Assembly (NCBI GenBank): GCA_049318685.1
Contig: JBMOFW010000120.1
Span: 1 to 8,732, forward strand
DNA: 8,732 bases
DNA from: JAIXWP01 sp049318685
Lineage (GTDB): Bacteria > Bacteroidota > Bacteroidia > Flavobacteriales_D > Sanyastnellaceae
Reading direction: 5' to 3'
Position numbers and translations under genes: made by a program. The notes beneath the pieces were generated by a model, which saw only the letters and a list, made by a program, of their open reading frames with translations, was not told where the DNA came from and searched no databases. Positions 1 to 5,308 of this stretch are shown here, one piece after another (position 1 is the first letter of the stretch; each line of letters begins with the position of its first letter).

Positions 1-336
1 AGTGGTTATCTTTTGAAGAAAACCCAGCCCGAAGATTTCATTGATGCGTTGATTGATTTGACCAAAGGCGGCGCTCCCATGTCTCCATCGATTGCACGTC
101 GCGTATTGGCTTCCTTTCAGCAGCCGATTGCGAAGAAACAGGAATATGACTTGACCAAGCGCGAATTAGAAATTTTAGAAATGCTCGTGAAAGGCTATTC
201 GTATAAAAATATTGCTGCCGAGTGTTTTGTTTCCACAGACACCGTCAAATCGCACCTAAAGAACATCTACGTGAAATTGCACGTGAACAACGGCAAAGAA
301 GCAGTAGCCAAGGCCCTGCGGGATCAGATCGTTTGA
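1..336 (+). CDS. LuxR/NarL-family response regulator, C-terminal part (5' truncated by window)
   Basis: This is the DNA-binding end of a two-component response regulator, acting in the cytoplasm as a phosphorylation-controlled transcription factor. The frame is open to base 1, so the TTG at 13 is not the real start. The first residues (SGYLLKK, then P and GGAPMSPSIARRVL) match the end of a NarL-type receiver domain, including the conserved Lys after GYLL. The rest is a full GerE/LuxR helix-turn-helix: LTKRELEILEMLVKGYSYKNIA, then the recognition helix region VSTDTVKSHLKNIYVKLHV. The stop TGA is at 334-336. The phosphoacceptor Asp and any partner histidine kinase lie upstream, outside the window. 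The target genes cannot be read from this sequence. A heptamer repeat array follows directly, and the next gene is convergent. Confidence 0.93.
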   Translation, partial: SGYLLKKTQPEDFIDALIDLTKGGAPMSPSIARRVLASFQQPIAKKQEYDLTKRELEILEMLVKGYSYKNIAAECFVSTDTVKSHLKNIYVKLHVNNGKEAVAKALRDQIV

Positions 337-340
337 GGAG

Positions 341-471
341 AGAACTGGAACAAGAATTCCGAACAAAGAACTTGAACTTCGAACACTGAACTCCGAACCC
401 TGAACCCTGAACTCTGAACTCTGAACTCCGAACCCTGAACTCCGAACACTGAACCCTGAACCCTGAACTAT
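341..471. repeat. Heptamer tandem repeat array A (GAACNCY family)
   Basis: This array fills the gap between two convergent genes. Thirteen consecutive 7-bp units of the form GAAC plus three bases lie at 374-464. The last three bases are mostly ACT, TCC, CCT or TCT. Degenerate units precede them (354-373, including one 6-nt unit). A further in-register unit, gaactat (465-471), contains the minus-strand stop codon of the YdeI-like gene (TAG at 470-468). The left end (341-351, agaactggaac) is also found in array C in inverted orientation, which ties the families together. The 7-bp period excludes a coding explanation. No hairpin terminator is apparent in the gap. Confidence 0.93.
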
Positions 472-1091
472 CTATCCATCATCCCCTTCCCGGCCAGAAT
501 CTGATCGTAATACTTGGCCACGCGTGCCTCTCTTGTTTTGGACTGTTTCGCATCGGCGATAAACATGATGTAGCCGCGTTGACGACCGGGAGTGAGCGCG
601 CGAAATGCTTTTTCAAAGTTTTTATCTTGTTTGAATGCAGCGAGCAATTCCTCTGGAAAATTCATTTCTTCCACCGGTTTCGTTTGCACTTTCAGCCCGG
701 CTTTCTCTATTTCGATGGCTTCAAAAATGTAAGAGCGAATGATGGATTCGATATCGATGATTTGTTTCAATGCTGTAAATCGAAACATGCGTGAGACTTG
801 AGAATTTTCTCCCGGTTTTTGCAACACCCCTGCTTCATCTTGCAGCAAGGCGCCTTTGAAAAAACTCAGCGTACAATTTTCTTTAAACGCCCCTAGCAAC
901 GCCACATTGGCTTTTTTGTAGGTGTACACAGGATGTCCCCATTTGCATTCTTCTTGCAAACCACTATCGAGCAGTATCCCTTTCAACGCCGCCAATTCAT
1001 CATCCCACCGATGCACCCTACACTCCGGCGTCCCCCCCAAACTACACCGCCCACACCCCTCAACAAAATACATCTCCGCACTCTTATTCAT
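468..1091 (-). CDS. YdeI/OmdA-like protein with DUF1801 domain
   Basis: This is a 207-residue cytoplasmic protein with two parts. Residues ~25-125 are a DUF1801 (YdhG-like) domain, seen in HRWDDELAALKGILLDSGL, ECKWGHPVYTY, LGAFKENCTLSFFKG and KPGENSQVSR. Residues ~145-205 match the C-terminal OmdA/YdeI domain, with LTPGRQRGYIMFIADAKQSKTREAR as its hallmark. The N-terminus has a Cys cluster (C13, C16, C24 in CGRCSLGGTPEC) that I recall as common in Bacteroidota homologues. The biochemical role is not established; the family is named from a link to OmpD and bacteriocin protection in enterobacteria. I chose the ATG at 1091. The frame extends to an ATG at 1202, but that extension translates only the GC-rich mosaic repeat. 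It lies 147 bp downstream of the lipoprotein gene on the same strand. Confidence 0.88.
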   Translation of the reverse strand: MNKSAEMYFVEGCGRCSLGGTPECRVHRWDDELAALKGILLDSGLQEECKWGHPVYTYKKANVALLGAFKENCTLSFFKGALLQDEAGVLQKPGENSQVSRMFRFTALKQIIDIESIIRSYIFEAIEIEKAGLKVQTKPVEEMNFPEELLAAFKQDKNFEKAFRALTPGRQRGYIMFIADAKQSKTREARVAKYYDQILAGKGMMDR

Positions 1092-1112
1092 AATTCCAAA
1101 GTATAATAAAAT

Positions 1113-1139
1113 CCCCCAATCCCCCCAATCCCGAATCCC
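1113..1139 (-). other. Potential G-quadruplex tract upstream of the YdeI-like gene
   Basis: On the minus (coding) strand there are four G-runs: GGG, GGG, GGGGGG and GGGGG. The loops are ATTC, ATT and ATT, which meets the usual G3+N1-7 definition of a quadruplex. The tract ends 21 nt upstream of the ATG at 1091. It has the look of a degenerate 7-9 bp tandem repeat (GGGATTC, GGGATT..., GGGGGGATT). If transcribed from the lipoprotein gene it would lie in the RNA leader of the YdeI-like gene. Folding is inferred from sequence only. Confidence 0.6.
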
Positions 1140-1238
1140 GTAGGCAGCGCAGCTGCCGTCCCGTAGCGATGGCCGAAGGCCGAGCGTCCCGTAGTCCCGC
1201 ACATGCGGGACGTCCCGTAGCGAGCGCAGCGAGCGTCC
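1135..1238. repeat. Modular GC-rich mosaic repeat (TACGGGAC joiner with hairpin inserts)
   Basis: An 8-bp word recurs on the plus strand as atcccgta (1135-1142) and gtcccgta (1158-1165, 1186-1193, 1212-1219). A partial copy (gtcc, 1235-1238) abuts the lipoprotein stop codon. Each copy is followed by a different insert. The first (1143-1157) is ggcagc-gca-gctgcc, a perfect 6-bp hairpin. The second (1166-1185) centres on ggcc-gaa-ggcc. The third (1194-1211) is an 8-bp stem with a 2-nt loop (gtcccgca/tgcgggac). The fourth (1220-1234) is the direct repeat gcgagc-gca-gcgagc. The palindrome cgggacgtcccg (1206-1217) offers an alternative fold. Composition differs sharply from the flanking genes. It may be a REP/BIME-like intergenic element; the family is unknown to me. 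Confidence 0.85.
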
Positions 1239-1751
1239 TCAGACGTAGTTCCATTTGACTTGAAGCAACACCTCCATCGTCCCATCCGCGCTCTTCAACG
1301 TAATCAACTCCTGCTTCTCATAATCAATCGGCCGAAATGTGAGATAACCCACATTATCATCATTCGATATCCCATCTTCGTCAAACAATTCCAACATAAT
1401 CTCATTCGTAAATGCCTTTATCTCATACGGCAAATTCAAATAAAATCGTTGACTATTGCCGGCCTTGCACTCCTCGTGCGCTTCACTTCTATAAATCTCT
1501 AAGCCCAATTGTTTCAACGTCACATACAAATCAGGATCGGTGGCAAAGGGCGCATAGGCATCCCATTGCGATCCATCTTTTCCATACGGCGCAAATCGCT
1601 TCACTTCAATTCCCGTGATCGACATCCCGGTCAATATTTTCTTCTTGAAAACACCTCCATTCGAACCTCCTGAGGATGTTGTGTCTTTGGTTGATTTGCA
1701 TCCAGTCATTATCACCAAGGCGAAAGCCACCAATAATAGTATTCTGCTCAT
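1239..1751 (-). CDS. Small lipoprotein with a C2-like domain
   Basis: This is a 170-residue exported protein. Residues 1-17 form a lipoprotein signal peptide ending in IMTGC, with C18 as the lipidation site. A Ser/Gly/Lys linker follows (19-38). Residues ~44-167 resemble a C2 beta-sandwich. A TDPDLYVTL strand (71-79) carries D72 and D74. A segment like C2 strands 5-6 reads QRFYLNLPYEI. The loop LELFDEDGISNDDNVGYLTF (120-139) supplies D124, D126, D131 and D132, spaced like the Ca2+-binding loops of C2 domains. It ends with VLLQVKW. The likely location is the outer membrane or periplasm, perhaps peripheral to a membrane. The C2 assignment comes from motif spacing, not a search. The start is the only sensible one: ATG at 1751 gives a clean signal peptide. 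Confidence 0.85.
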   Translation of the reverse strand: MSRILLLVAFALVIMTGCKSTKDTTSSGGSNGGVFKKKILTGMSITGIEVKRFAPYGKDGSQWDAYAPFATDPDLYVTLKQLGLEIYRSEAHEECKAGNSQRFYLNLPYEIKAFTNEIMLELFDEDGISNDDNVGYLTFRPIDYEKQELITLKSADGTMEVLLQVKWNYV

Positions 1752-1755
1752 GTAG

Positions 1756-1763
1756 CGAAATTA
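1756..1763 (-). promoter_or_regulatory. Near-consensus Bacteroidota -7 element for the lipoprotein gene
   Basis: The minus strand reads TAATTTCG, one base off TAnnTTTG. Four nucleotides (CTAC) separate it from the ATG at 1751. This is the same spacing as the two exact elements at 1819 and 3365, which is the main reason to list it. No -33 TTG at suitable distance was found. Confidence 0.4.
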
Positions 1764-1818
1764 ATCAAATCCGTCTTTCTACCTATAGCGCATCTTTATC
1801 CCCTTTCTTCAAATCCAT

Positions 1819-1826
1819 TACATTTG
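1819..1826 (+). promoter_or_regulatory. TAnnTTTG (-7) promoter element for the flippase gene
   Basis: TACATTTG is an exact match to the Bacteroidota sigma factor -7 consensus. It ends 4 nt (TCCC) before the GTG start at 1831. Transcription would be expected to begin at or next to the start codon, giving a leaderless or near-leaderless mRNA. No clear -33 element is visible about 20 nt upstream. Confidence 0.6.
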
Positions 1827-1830
1827 TCCC

Positions 1831-3333
1831 GTGACCGAGCGCAAGCAATTTATATCCGGACTAAGTTGGAATACCCTGACGGTGGTGTTTCAAATTCTTA
1901 TTCAAACGGTATATACCGGACTGTTGGCGCGCATGATCTCGCCCGATTCATTCGCGCTGATGGGCGTGGTGCTCAGCATCATGGGCTTCGCCGAAATTTT
2001 TTCGCAAGTAGGTATTGGTCCAGCCATTATTCAACGCAAAGACTTGCATCCACAACACCTTACCGGAGCGTTCTACACATCGCTCATCCTTGGTGTGTCA
2101 TTCACCCTGGTCTTCGTTGTCACGGCGCCTTTCTTCGCTTCGTCTTATCACTTACCCGAACTCGAACCGATCATGCAAGTAGTGAGCACTAGCTTTACCA
2201 TATCGGCCTTGGCCGTAGTGCCGCGCAGTTTGATGCTCAAGGAAATGCGCTTCAAATCGTTTTTCATGGCGGGCATGATCTCCATTGTAGGTGGCAATCT
2301 CATCATTGGTTTACTCCTCGCCTATTTTGGTTATGGAGTGTGGGCCTATGTATGGGCATTGTTTGCACAAAATGCATTGATGACGCTGGCCTATTGGGCA
2401 CTTCAACCCACGCGTTTTCCACTCAAATGGCAATGGGCGCCTACGAAAGAACTCATTGGGTATGGCGCATCTAGCGCGGTTTTCAACGCACTGAATTATG
2501 CCGCCACGAAAGTAGATGTCACTATTTTACCCAAATATGTAAACGCATTGCCAGCGTCGAATGCTTCTACTCCGCTTCAAAGTGCGGGTATTTACGAACG
2601 CAGTGCTTACGTGATGTCGCTGCCCATCACGATTATGGCTAAACTCTCCGACAATGTGCTGTTCTCGGGCATGTCGAAAATGCAAGAAGAAACAGAACGC
2701 TTGCGCAGGCTTATTGCCGTGGCCACGCAAATGCTCGGCCTTGTTGTCATTCCCTTGGTCATGTTTGCGGTCTGCTTCTCCAATGAAATCATCGCCATTT
2801 ACCTCGGTCCTAAATTCATGGAAGCCGTGCCTATCTTGCAAATCCTCATGTTTGCTGTGATCTTCCGCACGTTGAGTCGCTTGGCAGATTCATTGGTACG
2901 AGCACGAAATGCCGTAGTGAAAGCTTCGTGGTACAAAGCTTTCTACTTAATGATCATGATTGCGGGTGTCTACATCACTATACCTTACGGTACACGTTGG
3001 ATTGCCGTTTCTATTCTCTTCACCACGTTTGTCCATTACTTGATGTCGATTCATTTAGCGCATATCTTGATTGGTTCTTCTTGGAAAGTGCAATTAGCGG
3101 CAACTAAGCCCGGACTCATTCTCGGCGCAATTACCTTATTGATCGGTACACCATTTATGATGGATTGGATTTTTGTAGAAATGGCGGCACTCCTTCGTCT
3201 CATGGTGGGTGCTTCACTTTGGGCCGCAGCCTTGGCCTTGGTCGTCTATAAGCTTCCCCATTGGCTTATCGTCAACAACAACAATCCGCTCGATTTAATT
3301 CCGATTGGTATACGCAATCGGTTGAAGCTTTAG
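1831..3333 (+). CDS. Polysaccharide/lipopolysaccharide flippase (Wzx-like, MOP superfamily)
   Basis: This 500-residue polytopic inner-membrane protein is of the type that flips lipid-linked oligosaccharides across the cytoplasmic membrane. The N-terminus ISGLSWNTLTVVFQILIQTVYTGLLARMISPDSFALMG, followed by GFAEIFSQVGIGPAIIQR, is the signature of WzxC-like Polysacc_synt transporters. Hydrophobic segments are visible near residues 15-35, 42-62, 82-103, 112-132, 145-168, 170-190, 300-325, 333-350, 370-385, 388-412, 425-442 and 450-472. The length is typical. In the central region (about 238-252) there is a polar stretch, NALPASNASTPLQSA, before GIYERSAYVMSLP, longer than I would expect at this loop. 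The start is GTG; no alternative ATG precedes the conserved N-terminus. It is divergent from the lipoprotein gene. No glycosyltransferase is adjacent, so its substrate cannot be inferred. Confidence 0.92.
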   Translation: MTERKQFISGLSWNTLTVVFQILIQTVYTGLLARMISPDSFALMGVVLSIMGFAEIFSQVGIGPAIIQRKDLHPQHLTGAFYTSLILGVSFTLVFVVTAPFFASSYHLPELEPIMQVVSTSFTISALAVVPRSLMLKEMRFKSFFMAGMISIVGGNLIIGLLLAYFGYGVWAYVWALFAQNALMTLAYWALQPTRFPLKWQWAPTKELIGYGASSAVFNALNYAATKVDVTILPKYVNALPASNASTPLQSAGIYERSAYVMSLPITIMAKLSDNVLFSGMSKMQEETERLRRLIAVATQMLGLVVIPLVMFAVCFSNEIIAIYLGPKFMEAVPILQILMFAVIFRTLSRLADSLVRARNAVVKASWYKAFYLMIMIAGVYITIPYGTRWIAVSILFTTFVHYLMSIHLAHILIGSSWKVQLAATKPGLILGAITLLIGTPFMMDWIFVEMAALLRLMVGASLWAAALALVVYKLPHWLIVNNNNPLDLIPIGIRNRLKL

Positions 3334-3343
3334 TGGAATGTTC

Positions 3344-3372
3344 TTTGCGTAGCGCTTTCCATATTACTTTTG
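3344..3372 (+). promoter_or_regulatory. Bacteroidota-type promoter (TTTG / TAnnTTTG) for the DUF4476 gene
   Basis: TACTTTTG at 3365-3372 is an exact TAnnTTTG. A TTTG at 3344-3347, 17 nt upstream, may serve as the -33 element. The -7 element ends 4 nt (TCCT) before the ATG at 3377, so the predicted transcript begins at about the start codon. The context TTTGTCCT-ATG closely mirrors TTTGTCCC-GTG before the flippase gene. Confidence 0.62.
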
Positions 3373-3376
3373 TCCT

Positions 3377-4075
3377 ATGCATCGCCTGTTTGTTCTTCTT
3401 ATTTGTTTTTCTTTCGGCCTAAAAGCTACTTCTCAAACCAAAGTGGCTTTTCATGCGCCGGACTCTATGTCATTTGTCCTGATTATTCAAGACACGCAGA
3501 TCAACAACACGCATGCTACCGATATTACCTTGATTTGGCCAACGCCCGGTAAAACCAAGGTAAAAATGGACTTTCTCAATCCCGAGTTAACCGATTTTGA
3601 GCAAATCGTGGAATTCAAACCCCTTATGTTTCAAGAGTTTGAAATGCGCAAAGTGAAAAATAAAATGCAGTATTTCACCGTTGCGGAATCGCCTTTCACA
3701 CCATTAGCGACAATCACACCTACTGACACCATTCCCGCTGCAATACCCGCTGCTCCGGCGCCAGTGGAATATGCAGGAAATTCCAAGTGCACTTCACCCA
3801 TTTCCGACGTAGACTTTCAGACATTTAAAAATGAACTTCACGCCCTCAATTTTGAAGTTAAAAAATACGAATTCTTGAAATCGAAATTGACCGAAAACTG
3901 TTTTCGCGTCGATCAAATCCGGTATATGCTCGCTCAATTGGCCTTGGAAGACAATAAAATCAAGCTGCTGGAGGTTGGAAAAGCGTCTATTTACGATTTC
4001 GACAGAGCATCGCAAATTGTTGATGATTTCTTCCTAGATCGGAATAAGAACAAAGCAAAAGCAATACTCCAGTAA
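3377..4075 (+). CDS. Secreted DUF4476 domain protein
   Basis: This is a 232-residue exported protein of unknown function. Residues 1-20 (MHRLFVLLICFSFGLKATSQ) form a Sec signal peptide with no lipobox Cys. Residues ~21-105 form a beta-rich region with no motif I recognise. Residues ~108-132 are a Thr/Pro/Ala-rich linker. Residues ~138-230 match DUF4476, seen in CTSPISDVDFQTFKNELHALNFEVKK, then CFRVDQIRYMLAQLALEDNKIKLLEVGKASIYDF. That domain is a helical module I know mainly from Bacteroidota secreted proteins. Two Cys (C138, C175) could pair in the periplasm. It lies 43 nt after the flippase gene but has its own promoter, so it may be independently transcribed. A function cannot be inferred. 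Confidence 0.85.
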   Translation: MHRLFVLLICFSFGLKATSQTKVAFHAPDSMSFVLIIQDTQINNTHATDITLIWPTPGKTKVKMDFLNPELTDFEQIVEFKPLMFQEFEMRKVKNKMQYFTVAESPFTPLATITPTDTIPAAIPAAPAPVEYAGNSKCTSPISDVDFQTFKNELHALNFEVKKYEFLKSKLTENCFRVDQIRYMLAQLALEDNKIKLLEVGKASIYDFDRASQIVDDFFLDRNKNKAKAILQ

Positions 4076-4087
4076 CATTATCTGCTG

Positions 4088-4095
4088 TACATTCG
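4088..4095 (+). promoter_or_regulatory. Possible -7 element for serC (one mismatch)
   Basis: TACATTCG differs from TAnnTTTG at one position and ends 24 nt before the serC ATG at 4120. It is the only candidate in the 44-nt gap and shares its TTCG variant with the lipoprotein element at 1756-1763. It is weak evidence on its own. Confidence 0.35.
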
Positions 4096-4115
4096 CGACG
4101 AAAATAACTCGTCGC
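4095..4115 (+). promoter_or_regulatory. Hairpin in the serC leader
   Basis: A perfect 7-bp stem, gcgacga (4095-4101) with tcgtcgc (4109-4115), encloses a 7-nt loop (aaataac). It ends 4 nt before the serC start codon. There is no T-tract, so it is not a classical terminator for the upstream gene. Its A-rich loop and closeness to the ATG suggest a role in translation initiation, but this is inference. If transcription starts near 4100, part of the stem would be absent from the RNA. Confidence 0.45.
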
Positions 4116-4119
4116 TTCC

Positions 4120-5190
4120 ATGAAAAAAGTACACAATTTCAGCGCGGGTCCTTCTATCCTTCCACAAGAGGTGATCGACCAAGCCGCCAATGCCGTTAAA
4201 GAATTCGATAACATGGGACTTTCCCTGATCGAAATTTCTCACCGCTCAAAGAATTTTGAAGCCGTAATGGATGAAGCTCGCCAGTTGGTGAAAGACATTC
4301 TCGGATTGTCTGACCGCTACGAAGTGCTTTTTTTGCAAGGAGGGGCTACACTCGCTTTTTACACCGTAGCGATGAACTTGCTCAAGGATGGTGGTAAGGC
4401 AGCTTATGTCAACACCGGTGTGTGGGCTTCCGGCGCGATTAAAGAAGCAAAATTGGTTGGTCAAGTAGATGTGATCGGCGATTCTTCTGATAAAAACCAC
4501 AGCTACATTCCCAACTTCGAAATACCAAGTGATGCGGATTACTTTCATTTCACTTCAAACAATACCATCTTCGGAACACAATACCACAACATGCCCAAAT
4601 CATCGATTCCGATGGTTTGTGATATGAGCTCGGATATTTTTTCTAAGCGTTTTGATGCCAATGTATTTTCGTTGATTTATGCCGGCGCACAAAAAAACAT
4701 GGGCCCTGCAGGAACCGTTCTCTATATCATCGATAAAGAAATTCTCGGACAATCAGGTCGCAAACTTCCGGTGTATTTGGATTTGAAAGCACACATCGAA
4801 AAAGATTCGATGTACAATACACCACCTGTATTCGCAGTGTATACGAGCATGCTCACATTGCGTTGGATCAAAAACAACGGTGGTTTGGAAGGCATGGAAA
4901 AACGCAATGATGCCAAGCAACAGTTATTCTACAGCGAATTGGATCGCAACTCGCTTTTCCACGGCCACGCTGTACCAGAAGCCCGTTCATGGATGAATCC
5001 AACATTCCGCTTGAATGATGATACAATGGGCGCTGAATTCGACGCTATGTGGAAAGCAGCCGGCATCAGCGGCATCGCCGGACACCGCTCTGTTGGCGGC
5101 TACCGCGCCTCTATGTACAACGCTCTCCCCATCGAAAGCGTGCAAGTACTGGTAGATGTAATGAAAGAATTTGAACGAACAAAAGGCTGA
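4120..5190 (+). CDS. serC: Phosphoserine aminotransferase
   Basis: SerC is a PLP-dependent class V aminotransferase. It converts 3-phosphohydroxypyruvate and glutamate to O-phosphoserine and 2-oxoglutarate, the second step of serine synthesis. It may also serve PLP synthesis through 4-phosphohydroxythreonine, as in E. coli. The 356-residue length is normal. The N-terminus MKKVHNFSAGPSILP is diagnostic, followed by SHRSKNFE (40-47), the phosphate/PLP loop LQGGATLAF (72-80), SNNTIFGTQY (146-155) and CDMSSDIFS (167-175). The PLP lysine K192 is in YAGAQKNMGPAG. The C-terminal GHRSVGGYRASMYNA (321-335) is intact. No Shine-Dalgarno precedes the ATG; a hairpin lies just upstream. serA follows after a 118-nt gap filled with two heptamer arrays, so the two may or may not share a transcript. 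Confidence 0.97.
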   Translation: MKKVHNFSAGPSILPQEVIDQAANAVKEFDNMGLSLIEISHRSKNFEAVMDEARQLVKDILGLSDRYEVLFLQGGATLAFYTVAMNLLKDGGKAAYVNTGVWASGAIKEAKLVGQVDVIGDSSDKNHSYIPNFEIPSDADYFHFTSNNTIFGTQYHNMPKSSIPMVCDMSSDIFSKRFDANVFSLIYAGAQKNMGPAGTVLYIIDKEILGQSGRKLPVYLDLKAHIEKDSMYNTPPVFAVYTSMLTLRWIKNNGGLEGMEKRNDAKQQLFYSELDRNSLFHGHAVPEARSWMNPTFRLNDDTMGAEFDAMWKAAGISGIAGHRSVGGYRASMYNALPIESVQVLVDVMKEFERTKG

Positions 5191-5191
5191 T

Positions 5192-5240
5192 GTTCAGAGT
5201 TCGGTGTTCAGGGTTCGGAGTTCGGAGTTCGGAGTTCGGT
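5192..5240. repeat. Heptamer array B1 (GTTCRGN, inverted GAAC family)
   Basis: Seven perfect 7-bp units begin two bases after the serC stop codon: gttcaga, gttcggt, gttcagg, gttcgga three times, and gttcggt. They are the reverse complement of the array A family (GGAGTTC pairs with GAACTCC), so A and B1 are in opposite orientation and B1 and D are in the same orientation. Confidence 0.93.
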
Positions 5241-5243
5241 GTT

Positions 5244-5304
5244 GCTTGAAGCCTGAAACTAGAAACTAGAAACCAGAAACTAGAAACCAGAAACCAGAAA
5301 CTAG
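5244..5304. repeat. Heptamer array B2 (GAAACYA family)
   Basis: Seven 7-bp units, gaaacta or gaaacca, occupy 5255-5303. They are preceded in the same register by gcttgaa and gcctgaa (5244-5257). The array ends 4 nt before the serA start codon region (gttaa-ATG). The same motif families occur inverted in array C1, so B2 and C1 bracket the serA-DUF1015-yggS unit. No promoter element was seen between array and ATG. Confidence 0.93.
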
Positions 5305-5308
5305 TTAA

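Noticed and set aside
13..15. TTG at 13 as start of the response regulator
   Set aside because: The frame is open to base 1 and the residues before it continue a receiver domain, so the gene is cut by the window edge.
341..471. CRISPR array
   Set aside because: Units are 7 bp and contiguous with no spacers of 26-40 bp; no cas genes are present.
1092..1107. Exact -7 promoter for the YdeI-like gene
   Set aside because: TATACTTTG has one base too many or too few between TA and TTTG to fit TAnnTTTG, so it was not listed as a feature, only mentioned as a possible fourth case.
922..1143. Plus-strand reading frame opposite the YdeI-like gene
   Set aside because: It is antisense to a convincing family member, and its product is low-complexity, rich in Pro, Ser and His, without any recognisable domain.
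1092..1202. N-terminal extension of the YdeI-like protein from the ATG at 1202
   Set aside because: The extra 37 residues translate only the GC-rich mosaic repeat and G-rich tract and do not resemble the family. The ATG at 1091 gives the expected N-terminus.
2527..2841. Minus-strand frame inside the flippase gene
   Set aside because: It is fully antisense to well-conserved transmembrane coding sequence and has no recognisable domain.
3334..3361. Terminator after the flippase gene
   Set aside because: Only a 5-bp outer stem with a weak inner 3-bp stem is possible and no T-tract follows at the right place; the region fits a promoter better.
5191..5308. Serine riboswitch or attenuator before serA
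   Set aside because: The gap consists almost entirely of non-palindromic heptamers; no structured aptamer-like conserved core or leader peptide is visible.
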